A stretch of DNA of 64,000 nucleotides from Thermoanaerobaculia bacterium (GTDB taxonomy: Bacteria > Acidobacteriota > Thermoanaerobaculia > Multivoradales > J023): assembly GCA_030431255.1 (NCBI GenBank), contig JAUIJL010000013.1, positions 1 through 64,000 on the forward strand, in the 5' to 3' direction. Below are positions 56,952-64,000 of the stretch, one piece after another. The notes below the pieces were generated by a model. The model was not told where the DNA came from. It saw nothing but the letters and a program-made list of their open reading frames with translations, and made no database searches. Position 1 is the stretch's first letter, and each line of letters starts with the position of its first letter. The position numbers were made by a program, and so were the translations under genes.

Positions 56952-59900
56952 GTGCAAACTACTCGTAAACTATTGCTATTCGTAGCCTGTTTCTTCCTCA
57001 CTGCGCCACTGTTTGCCCAGCAAGGCGCTTTGGCCCATTCCCAGACATCGGGCGCCACCGAGCTCTTTCGAATCGTCGACTCAGCTCCGCCAACGCACAA
57101 AGATACAGTGGACCTGCCCGAGAAGATCTCCGAGGTGGCTATCGAGCTGGATAAAGCCCTTGTGGATCGGGCTCCCGAAAGTCTCGCCTTCGAGCTGCCC
57201 GATGGGCATCGGGTCACGGCCGAGAGGCTCCGATTCGAGGTCGAGGCCGGCTATCCGACCTGGACCGGTCATTCACGGCTCGAGGACGGCCGGCTTGCCT
57301 GGGTCCACCTGATCGATCGGGCACAGCGAATCACCGGCATCATCAATGTGGGTGCGGAGCGCTATCGAATCGTGCCCACGCAGACCGGCCATCGATTGAT
57401 CGGCATCGCGCCGAAGGCCGAGATCTGTGCCCTCGCCCATGATCATCGCTTCGATTCGCCGACCCGGCCGGGCGAAGACGTGCTCGAAGATCTATCCGAG
57501 TCGATGATCGGTGCGTCGGAGTCCGCTATCGAGCGGATCGGAGGCGACCTGCAAGATGCCCCGATCATCGAATCGGCGGAGAAGGCAATGACCTACATCG
57601 ATGTGCTCGCCCTCTATCCGGGCGTCTTCGGGGGTACTGCCGAGACCAATGTCCGAACCTTCATCGACGATTCGATTTGGATGGCCAATACCGTTCTTGC
57701 CAATAGCGGGGTGAACGCGCGCTATCGCCTGCTCGACAAGGTGAAGCTCACCGGCCCGGATCAGCCCGAGGCCACCGGTGTCCTGGACGCCATCGAATGG
57801 ATGACCCCGACCCAGGTTGGCAACGAAGACGTGGACTTGCTCGGACCGGCCGAGGTTCTGGACCTGAGGGACGCCTACGCGGCCGATATGGTCGCGCTTT
57901 TCGTTCCCCATTGGTACAACGAAGATGGTGAAGTCTGCGGCATTGCCAATCTGCCCAAGGCGGACGGCAATATCCTGGGCTATATCCCGGGTACGGCCGG
58001 TCCGGGAGCGTTCGGCAAGCGGGCCTATACCGTGCAGCGGAACGCCTGTGGCCTGAACGATTACACCCTGGCTCACGAGCTCGGCCACAACCTGGGCATG
58101 CGCCACAACGAGAGGGAGGACACGAGCTCCCAGCATCTCTACCCCAACGGGCGGGGACACATCTTGTCGTCGACACCGTGGCAGGATATTGCCAACGGCA
58201 CCTTGGAGACCGGCGTGGACGGCAACTTCTCGGTCGGCTATCACTTCACGCCGAATGTCGACGGCTGGGTGGTGGGCCTCGGTGGCCTTTTCGGTGGCAC
58301 CAAGACCGTCCGCCTGTATCGGTATGGCTCCGGCTCCCAGCTCGCCTCCGTAACTCTGACCGGCAACAACACCTGGCGCTACGAGCAGCTCGTTCGGCCG
58401 GTCTTCGTCCAGGCCGGGGTTCGTCACACGGTCTACACCCATATCGGAACGGACGGTGCCATCTATTCCAACGTGCTGCCCTTCCCCCGAACCTCCGGGC
58501 AGATCGTGATCCACGGCACCACCGCCGTCGCGGGCCATACCCGGCCCACCAACACGACCACCGACGTCATGTACGGGCAGGTCGATATCCGCTTCGTGCC
58601 CATCGACTCGTCGGCTCCTGCCGCCCAATCGCTGGATGCCACGGTCATGGGTTGCGCTCTTACCGATGCCACCGACGGCACCGATGCGGTGTGCAACCGT
58701 ATTCCCTATTTTTCCGATCCGAATGTCCAGGTCGACGGATTGCCCACGGGCACGCCGACTCGTAACAACGCGGCCGTGGCTCGGGCCCAGGCTCCGCGCT
58801 ACGCCGCTTTCCGCAGCAACGGAGCTCCGGTCTGCAAGGACGACGACTTGTCGACACCGATGGATACGACCCTTCCCGTTTCCTTCGGGGATTTGCTGAA
58901 CAACGATTCTGATCCCGATGGGGACGGCCTCTTCCTCGCCTCCTACGACTCGATCACGGCCCAGGGGGGAACCAACAGCGGCGGTCCTGGCTTGGTTTTC
59001 GACTACAATCCCCCGCCGGGATACTCGGGCCCTGATTGGTTCTCCTACACCGTCAGCGATCGGGTACCGGGCCATCCCGCGGCGACGACCGACACCTGTA
59101 CGGTCAAAGTAGACGTGCTCGGAGACGAGGAAATCATCGGCCAAGTCGGGCAGGTGACGAACCTGACCCACGTGCCGAGAACTCTGTTCTTCGGCCGGAC
59201 CTACACCAGCCCGGTGGTCATCGCCCAAACCCTTACCCAGAACGGCGGCGCCACCTCGGTGGTGCGGATTACCGATGTGCGGAGCAGCCGATTCACTTTC
59301 TATATTGACGAGGCCCCCAACAAAGATGGTGCCCATGTGGCCGAGACCGTGGCCTTCCTGGTGCTCGAGGCCGGAGATTGGCTGCTCGACAACGGCGCTC
59401 GGCTGCGGGTAGGCAAGACGGTGATGTCGGAGACTGTGGGCCAATCGGTCACCAACCAATGGCGTACCGTGAGCTATGGTGGCAACTTCGGAGCCCAGCC
59501 AGTCTTTTTCTCCCAGGTGCAAACCAACAACGACCCCACCTGGGTGAAGACCCGCCATTTCTCAGTCGGTACGTCGAGCGCCGTGATGGCCCTTGAGAAA
59601 GACGAGGTCAATACCGCCACCCACGGCAGCGAGACCGTGGGCTGGGTCGCCATGGACGCAGGCAGCGGCGCTTGGGATGGCTATGACTATGTCGCCGGCC
59701 GGACCCCGGCGGCCGTCGACCACAATTGGTACACCTGGTCCTACGGCTCGGTGAGCTTCCCGCGTCTCTTCGCCGCCATGTCGTCGTGGAACGGCGGCGA
59801 CAACGCGGGCCTGCGCTATCAATCCCTCGGTTTCAGCTCGTTCGATATCCGGGTGGAAGAAGACACCACCAAGCAGTCGGAAACCACCCACGCGGCCGAG

Positions 59901-59957
59901 GTTGTCGATTACCTGGTGCTCGGCGGCACGGGAGTGCTGACGGGCACGGCGCAGTAG
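56952..59957 (+). CDS. secreted reprolysin-like (M12) metalloprotease with internal domain insertion
   Basis: 1001 residues from GTG 56952, chosen because GGAGG precedes it by 7 bases and a signal peptide follows (LLLFVACFFLTAPLFA). The zinc motif is HELGHNLGMRH (His375, Glu376, His379, His385). The Met-turn (ATVMGC, Met566) is 181 residues later instead of the usual few tens; between them a beta domain of DUF4082 appearance (HFTPNVDGWVVGLGGLFGG..., YTHIGTDGAIYSNVLPF) is inserted. After the catalytic domain (CNRIPYFSDPNVQVDGLPTGTPTRNNAAV) come a cadherin-like DLLNNDSDPDGDGL module and paired beta domains (LFFGRTYTSPVVIAQT). Confidence 0.85.
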   Translation: MQTTRKLLLFVACFFLTAPLFAQQGALAHSQTSGATELFRIVDSAPPTHKDTVDLPEKISEVAIELDKALVDRAPESLAFELPDGHRVTAERLRFEVEAGYPTWTGHSRLEDGRLAWVHLIDRAQRITGIINVGAERYRIVPTQTGHRLIGIAPKAEICALAHDHRFDSPTRPGEDVLEDLSESMIGASESAIERIGGDLQDAPIIESAEKAMTYIDVLALYPGVFGGTAETNVRTFIDDSIWMANTVLANSGVNARYRLLDKVKLTGPDQPEATGVLDAIEWMTPTQVGNEDVDLLGPAEVLDLRDAYAADMVALFVPHWYNEDGEVCGIANLPKADGNILGYIPGTAGPGAFGKRAYTVQRNACGLNDYTLAHELGHNLGMRHNEREDTSSQHLYPNGRGHILSSTPWQDIANGTLETGVDGNFSVGYHFTPNVDGWVVGLGGLFGGTKTVRLYRYGSGSQLASVTLTGNNTWRYEQLVRPVFVQAGVRHTVYTHIGTDGAIYSNVLPFPRTSGQIVIHGTTAVAGHTRPTNTTTDVMYGQVDIRFVPIDSSAPAAQSLDATVMGCALTDATDGTDAVCNRIPYFSDPNVQVDGLPTGTPTRNNAAVARAQAPRYAAFRSNGAPVCKDDDLSTPMDTTLPVSFGDLLNNDSDPDGDGLFLASYDSITAQGGTNSGGPGLVFDYNPPPGYSGPDWFSYTVSDRVPGHPAATTDTCTVKVDVLGDEEIIGQVGQVTNLTHVPRTLFFGRTYTSPVVIAQTLTQNGGATSVVRITDVRSSRFTFYIDEAPNKDGAHVAETVAFLVLEAGDWLLDNGARLRVGKTVMSETVGQSVTNQWRTVSYGGNFGAQPVFFSQVQTNNDPTWVKTRHFSVGTSSAVMALEKDEVNTATHGSETVGWVAMDAGSGAWDGYDYVAGRTPAAVDHNWYTWSYGSVSFPRLFAAMSSWNGGDNAGLRYQSLGFSSFDIRVEEDTTKQSETTHAAEVVDYLVLGGTGVLTGTAQ

Positions 59958-60039
59958 CCTCTACTGGCCTCCCCAGGGTCTCGAGGGCCTTCTGTGCAAA
60001 AGGGTGCCATCGGCAACTGCCGATGGCACCTCGTCCGTC

Positions 60040-60372
60040 TCCGCAGCAGGAGATTTGGCCCGGAAGCCCGGAAGTGCGGGGCGCGGCCGGCGGCCGGCAG
60101 CAAGATCAGCTGCAGGGTCGGCGAGCCCTGGAGCAGCGGATACCAGTTCTCGATCGCGCACGAGATATCGTGATCGCCGGAGATCACGAGAATCGGTATC
60201 TGGGTCGAGGCGCAGCGGCTCCGAAGGTCGCCCACATCGGCCGTGACGCCGCATACCGGTGATCTTGCTCTTGGTCCAGGAGCTGGAAGTATTCCGAGGG
60301 CGAAACAGGATCTGCGAAGCTCGGACTCAGATCCGGAATTTTATCTTCCAGGAAAACGTTGAGGTCCTCTGA
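60040..60372 (-). pseudogene. remnant of an alpha/beta hydrolase C-terminus
   Basis: In one frame near 60372 the text reads SEDLNVFLEDKIPDL...SPSEYFQLLDQ, and in another frame it continues DLRSRCASTQIPILVISGDHDISCAIENW and PTLQLILLPAAGRAPHF, which is the typical end of an alpha/beta hydrolase (TLVISGDxD, xLPxxGHxP). The two pieces are in different frames, the catalytic His is replaced in GRAPH, and no N-terminal half is present before the lon promoter. I call it a decayed fragment. Confidence 0.55.
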
Positions 60373-60387
60373 GCACCCGGATACGAT
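60359..60387 (+). promoter_or_regulatory. probable promoter of lon
   Basis: TTGAGG (60359-60364) and TACGAT (60382-60387) are 17 bp apart, about 40 bp upstream of the lon ATG. AAAGG precedes the ATG by 6 bases. A heat-shock-type promoter is not evident. Confidence 0.5.
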
Positions 60388-60424
60388 CTCGGGTACCTAT
60401 TGACGAGAACTGGAAAGGTCCCTC

Positions 60425-62977
60425 ATGTCCGAAACCATCACCTTGCCTGTTTTACCCCTACGTGAGCTGGTGCTTTTTCCCGGCGTCAGCATGCCGATCG
60501 CCGTCGGGCGCTCCGGCACACTGAAGGCGATTGAAGCGGCTCGGACCTCCGAAGACCAATGGGTGCTGGCAGTCACTCAGCGCCAGAATACGAATAAAGT
60601 CACCCCGGACGGCCTGTACAACATCGGCGTCATCGCGCGCATCGATCAGATCCAACGCAGCTTGGCCGGCATCCAAGTCCTGCTGCAATGCGACCGGCGC
60701 GGCATGGCGGTCCGCTATGAGCATAGTGACACCGGTTATTTGCAAGCGGTGGTGCGGGAGGTGGAAGAAATCCAACCCGCCGACGCCGACGAGCCGGCCT
60801 TCCAAGCCCTTCACCAAGAAGCCCAAAGCCGGGCCGCCGAGCTGGCCCAAAAGTCCGGCCTGTCGGAAGACACCGTGCGTCAAGTGCTTTCCGGGGTCGA
60901 GCAACCCGGAAGATTGGCGGATCTGGTGGCCGGCTACATCGACATAGATCCCGGCGAGCGCCAAAGCTTGTTGGAAACTCTCTCCGTGGAAGAACGTCTG
61001 CGGCGGGTTTTGATCCACGTCCAGCGCCAGCTCGAGGTGATCAGCGCTCGAGAGGATCTGCAAAGCAAGGTCCAGGAAGAGCTCGGAGATCGCCAGCGGG
61101 AAATGTTCCTGCGCGAGCAGCTGAAAACTATCCAGCGGGAGCTGGGGGACGACGACGGCGACGCCGAGCTCGAAGAGCTCGAGGCAAAGCTCGACGAGCT
61201 CGACCTTCCGCCCGAGGCCCGCAAAGAAGTGGACCGGGAATTCAAGAGGCTGTCGCGCATTGGTCGCGAGGCCATGGAAGCCCAGGTCATCCGCACTTTC
61301 CTCGAAACCATCACCGAGCTGCCGTGGTCCGAGCGCAGCAAGGAGAGCCTGGACTTAGTCGACGCCGAAACCGTGCTCAATGAAGATCACTACGGTTTGG
61401 CGGACGTCAAGGACCGGGTGCTCGAATTCCTGGCGGTTCGCCAGCTCCGGCTCGAAATCGAGGCACGGCAGGCCGAGCAAGAGAGCTTGGAAGAAGAGAA
61501 GATCGAGGAGCGGCTTCAGGAAGCCGCCGAGCCCGTGCCCGACGATGCCGATGCCGCGGCCGAGCCCGTGGATGCGGAAATCGCGGAGCGCAAAAAACCC
61601 CAGAACGATGATCGGCACAAAGCTCCGATCCTGCTCTTCACCGGCCCTCCGGGCGTCGGCAAGACCTCCCTGGCCAAATCGATCGCCCGCTCCATGGGTC
61701 GGGAATACGTGCGTATTTCCCTCGGCGGCGCCCGCGACGAAGCGGACATCCGAGGTCATCGTCGGACTTATGTCGGCGCCATGCCCGGACGTATTCTGAA
61801 AGGCATGAAGCAGGCCGGCACCAAAAATCCGGTCTTCCTGCTGGACGAAATCGACAAGCTGGGGGTGTCCTTCCACGGGGATCCGTCGTCGGCGCTGTTG
61901 GAGGTCCTGGATCCGGCCCAGAACGACTCGTTCACCGACCACTACCTCGGCGTGCCCTTCGATCTGTCGGAAGTGATGTTCATTTGCACGGCGAATTTCC
62001 CGCAGAACATCCCGGGACCGCTCCTGGACCGCATGGAGCGGATCGAGTTTTCCAGCTACACCGAGCGTGAAAAGCTTGAAATCGCTCGCCAATATTTGAT
62101 TCCGCGGCAGCTCAAGCAGAACGGTCTCTCCGAGCAGCAAATCCAGCTGCCCGACAAGACCCTGAAGAAGGTCATCAGCCAATACACCCACGAAGCCGGC
62201 GTGCGTCAGCTCGAACGGGAGATCGGCCGCCTCGCCCGCAAAGTGGCGCGAAAGATCGCCTCCCGCGAGGTGGAGACCCTAAGGGTCAAACCCGAAGGGG
62301 TCGACGAGCTGCTCGGGCGCCCGAGGGTCCGGCCGGAGAAGAAGGCCGAGAAGGATCAAATCGGTGTCGCTACCGCCATGTATTACACCCCGGTGGGCGG
62401 CGACATCATGTTCGTCGAGGCCACCGCCATGCCGGGCAAAGGGGAGCTGGTGCTCACTGGTCAGCTGGGTGATGTGATGAAAGAGTCGGCGCGAGCCGCT
62501 TGGTCCTACGCCAAGGCCCACGCCTCTGCCCTGCACATTAAAAAGAAGGACTTCCAACAGGACGTCCACATCCACGTGCCGGCCGGTGCGATTCCCAAAG
62601 ACGGCCCCTCGGCCGGTGTGACCATGGCCACCGCCTTGGTCTCGACCCTGTCGAAGCGCCCGGTGCGGCACGACATCGCCATGACCGGTGAGATTACGCT
62701 CAACGGCCGTCTGCTGCCCATCGGCGGCGTCAAGGAGAAGATCCTCGGCGGCGTGCGGGCGGGTATCCGGACCTTTGTCCTGCCTAAAGACAACGAGCCC
62801 GATCTCGAGGACTTGCCCGATGAGGTCCGGGAGATGGTGGAGGTGATTCCGGTCTCCGAGCTCGGCGAGGTCTTGGCCTTGGCCCTGCGGGACGCGGTCT
62901 TTCAAGACGGGCGGCTGCTCTTCTCCGGCATGAGCAAGAAGGACGTCAAACCCCTGTCGTCCGACGTCCAGCACTGA
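60425..62977 (+). CDS. lon: ATP-dependent Lon protease
   Basis: 850 residues. N-terminal substrate domain ([23 protein letters not shown]), coiled-coil, AAA+ module (Walker [52 protein letters not shown], Walker [10 protein letters not shown]) and C-terminal Ser-Lys protease domain with catalytic Ser729 in [14 protein letters not shown] and the Lys in [11 protein letters not shown]. It degrades misfolded and regulatory proteins in the cytoplasm. A stretch around residues 355-390 (acidic, Glu/Ala/Pro-rich, [21 protein letters not shown]) enlarges the linker before the Walker A. Confidence 0.98.
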   Translation: MSETITLPVLPLRELVLFPGVSMPIAVGRSGTLKAIEAARTSEDQWVLAVTQRQNTNKVTPDGLYNIGVIARIDQIQRSLAGIQVLLQCDRRGMAVRYEHSDTGYLQAVVREVEEIQPADADEPAFQALHQEAQSRAAELAQKSGLSEDTVRQVLSGVEQPGRLADLVAGYIDIDPGERQSLLETLSVEERLRRVLIHVQRQLEVISAREDLQSKVQEELGDRQREMFLREQLKTIQRELGDDDGDAELEELEAKLDELDLPPEARKEVDREFKRLSRIGREAMEAQVIRTFLETITELPWSERSKESLDLVDAETVLNEDHYGLADVKDRVLEFLAVRQLRLEIEARQAEQESLEEEKIEERLQEAAEPVPDDADAAAEPVDAEIAERKKPQNDDRHKAPILLFTGPPGVGKTSLAKSIARSMGREYVRISLGGARDEADIRGHRRTYVGAMPGRILKGMKQAGTKNPVFLLDEIDKLGVSFHGDPSSALLEVLDPAQNDSFTDHYLGVPFDLSEVMFICTANFPQNIPGPLLDRMERIEFSSYTEREKLEIARQYLIPRQLKQNGLSEQQIQLPDKTLKKVISQYTHEAGVRQLEREIGRLARKVARKIASREVETLRVKPEGVDELLGRPRVRPEKKAEKDQIGVATAMYYTPVGGDIMFVEATAMPGKGELVLTGQLGDVMKESARAAWSYAKAHASALHIKKKDFQQDVHIHVPAGAIPKDGPSAGVTMATALVSTLSKRPVRHDIAMTGEITLNGRLLPIGGVKEKILGGVRAGIRTFVLPKDNEPDLEDLPDEVREMVEVIPVSELGEVLALALRDAVFQDGRLLFSGMSKKDVKPLSSDVQH

Positions 62978-63015
62978 TCCGCCGGACTCTTTCGATCCGT
63001 TTATAACGGCCGACA

Positions 63016-63060
63016 AAAAAGCCCGACATCGGCGATCTCTCGCCATGTCGGGCTTTTTTA
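63016..63060. terminator. strong bidirectional terminator after lon
   Basis: AAAAAAGCCCGACAT...ATGTCGGGCTTTTTT: a 9-bp outer stem with A- and T-runs on both sides and an inner GGCGA/TCGCC stem. Lies about 40 bp after the lon stop and can work for both strands. Confidence 0.92.
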
Positions 63061-63088
63061 CGTCTCTGTGCCGGAACCTTGGCTTAGC

Positions 63089-63262
63089 CCGGAAATTTCA
63101 CCAGCCTTCTGCTGCGACACCGTATCCACCTGCATCTACGCCGTCAGAAGCCAATTCTGCTCCTCAACATACTGCAAGTATGCCTGCGTCGCAGAATGCG
63201 TCTTCTTCCTTGTATCTACAGGCGTCTCCGGCGTCTCGCGACGAAGTTGGTGAAATTTCCGG
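63089..63262. repeat. 174-bp element with 15-bp terminal inverted repeats
   Basis: CCGGAAATTTCACCA (63089-63103) and TGGTGAAATTTCCGG (63248-63262) are perfect inverted repeats bounding a segment with inner imperfect symmetry (CATCTACGCCGTC and GTATCTACAGGCGTC). It may be a MITE-like element or a structured RNA. Only one copy is visible. It starts right after the stop of the minus-strand thioredoxin gene. Confidence 0.7.
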
Positions 63263-63263
63263 C

Positions 63264-64000
63264 TCAGGATGCTCCCGCCAGGATCTCGGCAATCGCTTTC
63301 TCAGGGATCGACAGGCCCTCAGCGCCGCGCCGCCCGATCTCCTTGCCGTCGATCATCAGCACCATGGTCGGCACGCCGTGCACATCCATGGCCTCGGCGG
63401 TGGGATCGTCCATGGTCCGCGGCAAGCCGTAATACTCGAAATCCAGCGATGAATCGGCCAAATCTTGCCCGACCCGAACGATCCAAGGCACCATGCGCGA
63501 GCAGGTCGGGCACCAGCTACCGAAATACACCCGCACCACCACGTCCCGCTTTTCTTTCTTCAGCTCGGCGATGACGTCCGCCGACGGCGGGTATTGCTCC
63601 GCCTTGAAGCCGTAGCTGGGATTGTGCTCGATCAAAGCCTCCGCGGTCTGAAGCCCCAGAAGGGACGGCTTGGGGCCCAACGTCAGCTGCCCCTCCGCGA
63701 TCTGGATCACCACCTGGTCCCCGGCGATGTCGAAAGAGCCGAGGGATTCGAACATGGCGTCCGCCAACACGCCGGCGGTGCCCTGGTCGTCTTTCGCCAC
63801 CTTGTCTTTGGCAATGGCCTCCACCGACTTGGTCCGGGCATTGACCAACACCACCTGATCGAGCTGCGGCGCCATGACCAAATAGGCGCCGGCACGTTTG
63901 GCCATCAGCACCTCGGCGCCTTCCAGAACCTTGCCGTCCAACGAGGCTTGCAGCTCGCCGAAGGGCTCGAAATCCCTGAATAAGGCGTCGAGCTCCTGGG
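63264..64000 (-). CDS. thioredoxin-domain protein (5' partial, runs off the right edge)
   Basis: The frame is open to the edge (QELDALFRDFEPFGELQ...), so the N-terminus lies beyond the window. The end is a thioredoxin-fold domain: VYFGSWCPTCSRMVPWI holds the CxxC pair, and HGVPTMVLMIDGKEIGRRGAEG holds the cis-Pro. The upstream part (residues before VRVYFG) is an unrecognised alpha/beta region with AMFESLGSFDIAGDQVVIQIAEG. Perhaps a periplasmic thiol-disulphide exchange protein, but the signal region is not visible. Confidence 0.8.
   Translation of the reverse strand, partial: QELDALFRDFEPFGELQASLDGKVLEGAEVLMAKRAGAYLVMAPQLDQVVLVNARTKSVEAIAKDKVAKDDQGTAGVLADAMFESLGSFDIAGDQVVIQIAEGQLTLGPKPSLLGLQTAEALIEHNPSYGFKAEQYPPSADVIAELKKEKRDVVVRVYFGSWCPTCSRMVPWIVRVGQDLADSSLDFEYYGLPRTMDDPTAEAMDVHGVPTMVLMIDGKEIGRRGAEGLSIPEKAIAEILAGAS

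Noticed and set aside
57492-59558. 688-codon open frame antisense to the M12 protease
   Set aside because: Same reason: a shadow of a coding frame with a Gly/Arg/Val-rich product and no recognisable motif.

Overview
The window looks like a chromosome segment of a GC-rich Gram-negative bacterium, most likely an Acidobacteriota of the Thermoanaerobaculia/Holophagae type. The reasons are a ~790-residue MacB/FtsX-type orphan permease typical of Acidobacteria, a Ser/Thr kinase fused to TolB-like propeller repeats, a kinase-TPR protein, a Reg_prop/Y_Y_Y histidine kinase, and LpxL/Lol/MMPL envelope genes. This placement is inference; no rRNA or tRNA gene is visible in the window.

Layout. 1-1.7 kb: the end of an Rhs/YD-repeat protein with a diverged C-terminal tail (probable polymorphic toxin) and two overlapping, mutually similar small genes (probable immunity). 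1.8-12.2 kb: an envelope/lipid-pigment locus on the minus strand (ketosynthase, Cys-to-Gln chain-length-factor-like ketosynthase, glycosyltransferase, MMPL exporter, LpxL-like and PlsC-like acyltransferases, STAS-like protein), with a NodB deacetylase and a chorismatase (XanB2/Hyg5/FkbO family) on the plus strand. Together these resemble an aryl-polyene (xanthomonadin-type) locus whose aryl starter would come from chorismate. 12.1-19.3 kb: carA, a LolC/E-type permease, a zinc-ribbon microprotein and carB. 19.4-32 kb: haloalkane-dehalogenase-like hydrolase, kinase-TPR protein, secreted PKD protein, FCP1-like phosphatase, a formyltransferase homologue lacking catalytic residues, the permease, and the kinase-TolB protein. 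32-41 kb: Reg_prop histidine kinase behind a Shine-Dalgarno-sequestering hairpin, a secreted protein, an N-acyl-homoserine-lactone/penicillin acylase homologue, a Nudix hydrolase, ParA, and a ParB-like protein fused to a degenerate thioredoxin fold.

41-49.8 kb: threonine dehydratase flanked by two copies of a palindromic repeat, then the branched-chain amino-acid operon ilvD-ilvE-ilvB-ilvN-ilvC, read leftwards. Upstream of ilvD lie two consecutive promoter / leader-peptide / terminator modules. Each has a consensus-like sigma-70 promoter, a small ORF ending in a dense run of Val/Leu/Ile codons, an antiterminator segment at its stop codon, and a GC hairpin with a T-tract. This is a clear case for tandem translational attenuation and is the most interesting regulatory structure here.

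49.8-64 kb: a two-domain hypothetical protein, an FAD oxidoreductase paired with a NapH/NosR-like Fe-S membrane protein, two secreted metzincin-type metalloproteases (one with an IPTL-like C-terminal sorting segment, one with a domain inserted between the zinc motif and the Met-turn), a decayed alpha/beta-hydrolase remnant, lon with a strong bidirectional terminator, a 174-bp inverted-repeat element, and the 3' part of a thioredoxin-domain protein running off the right edge.
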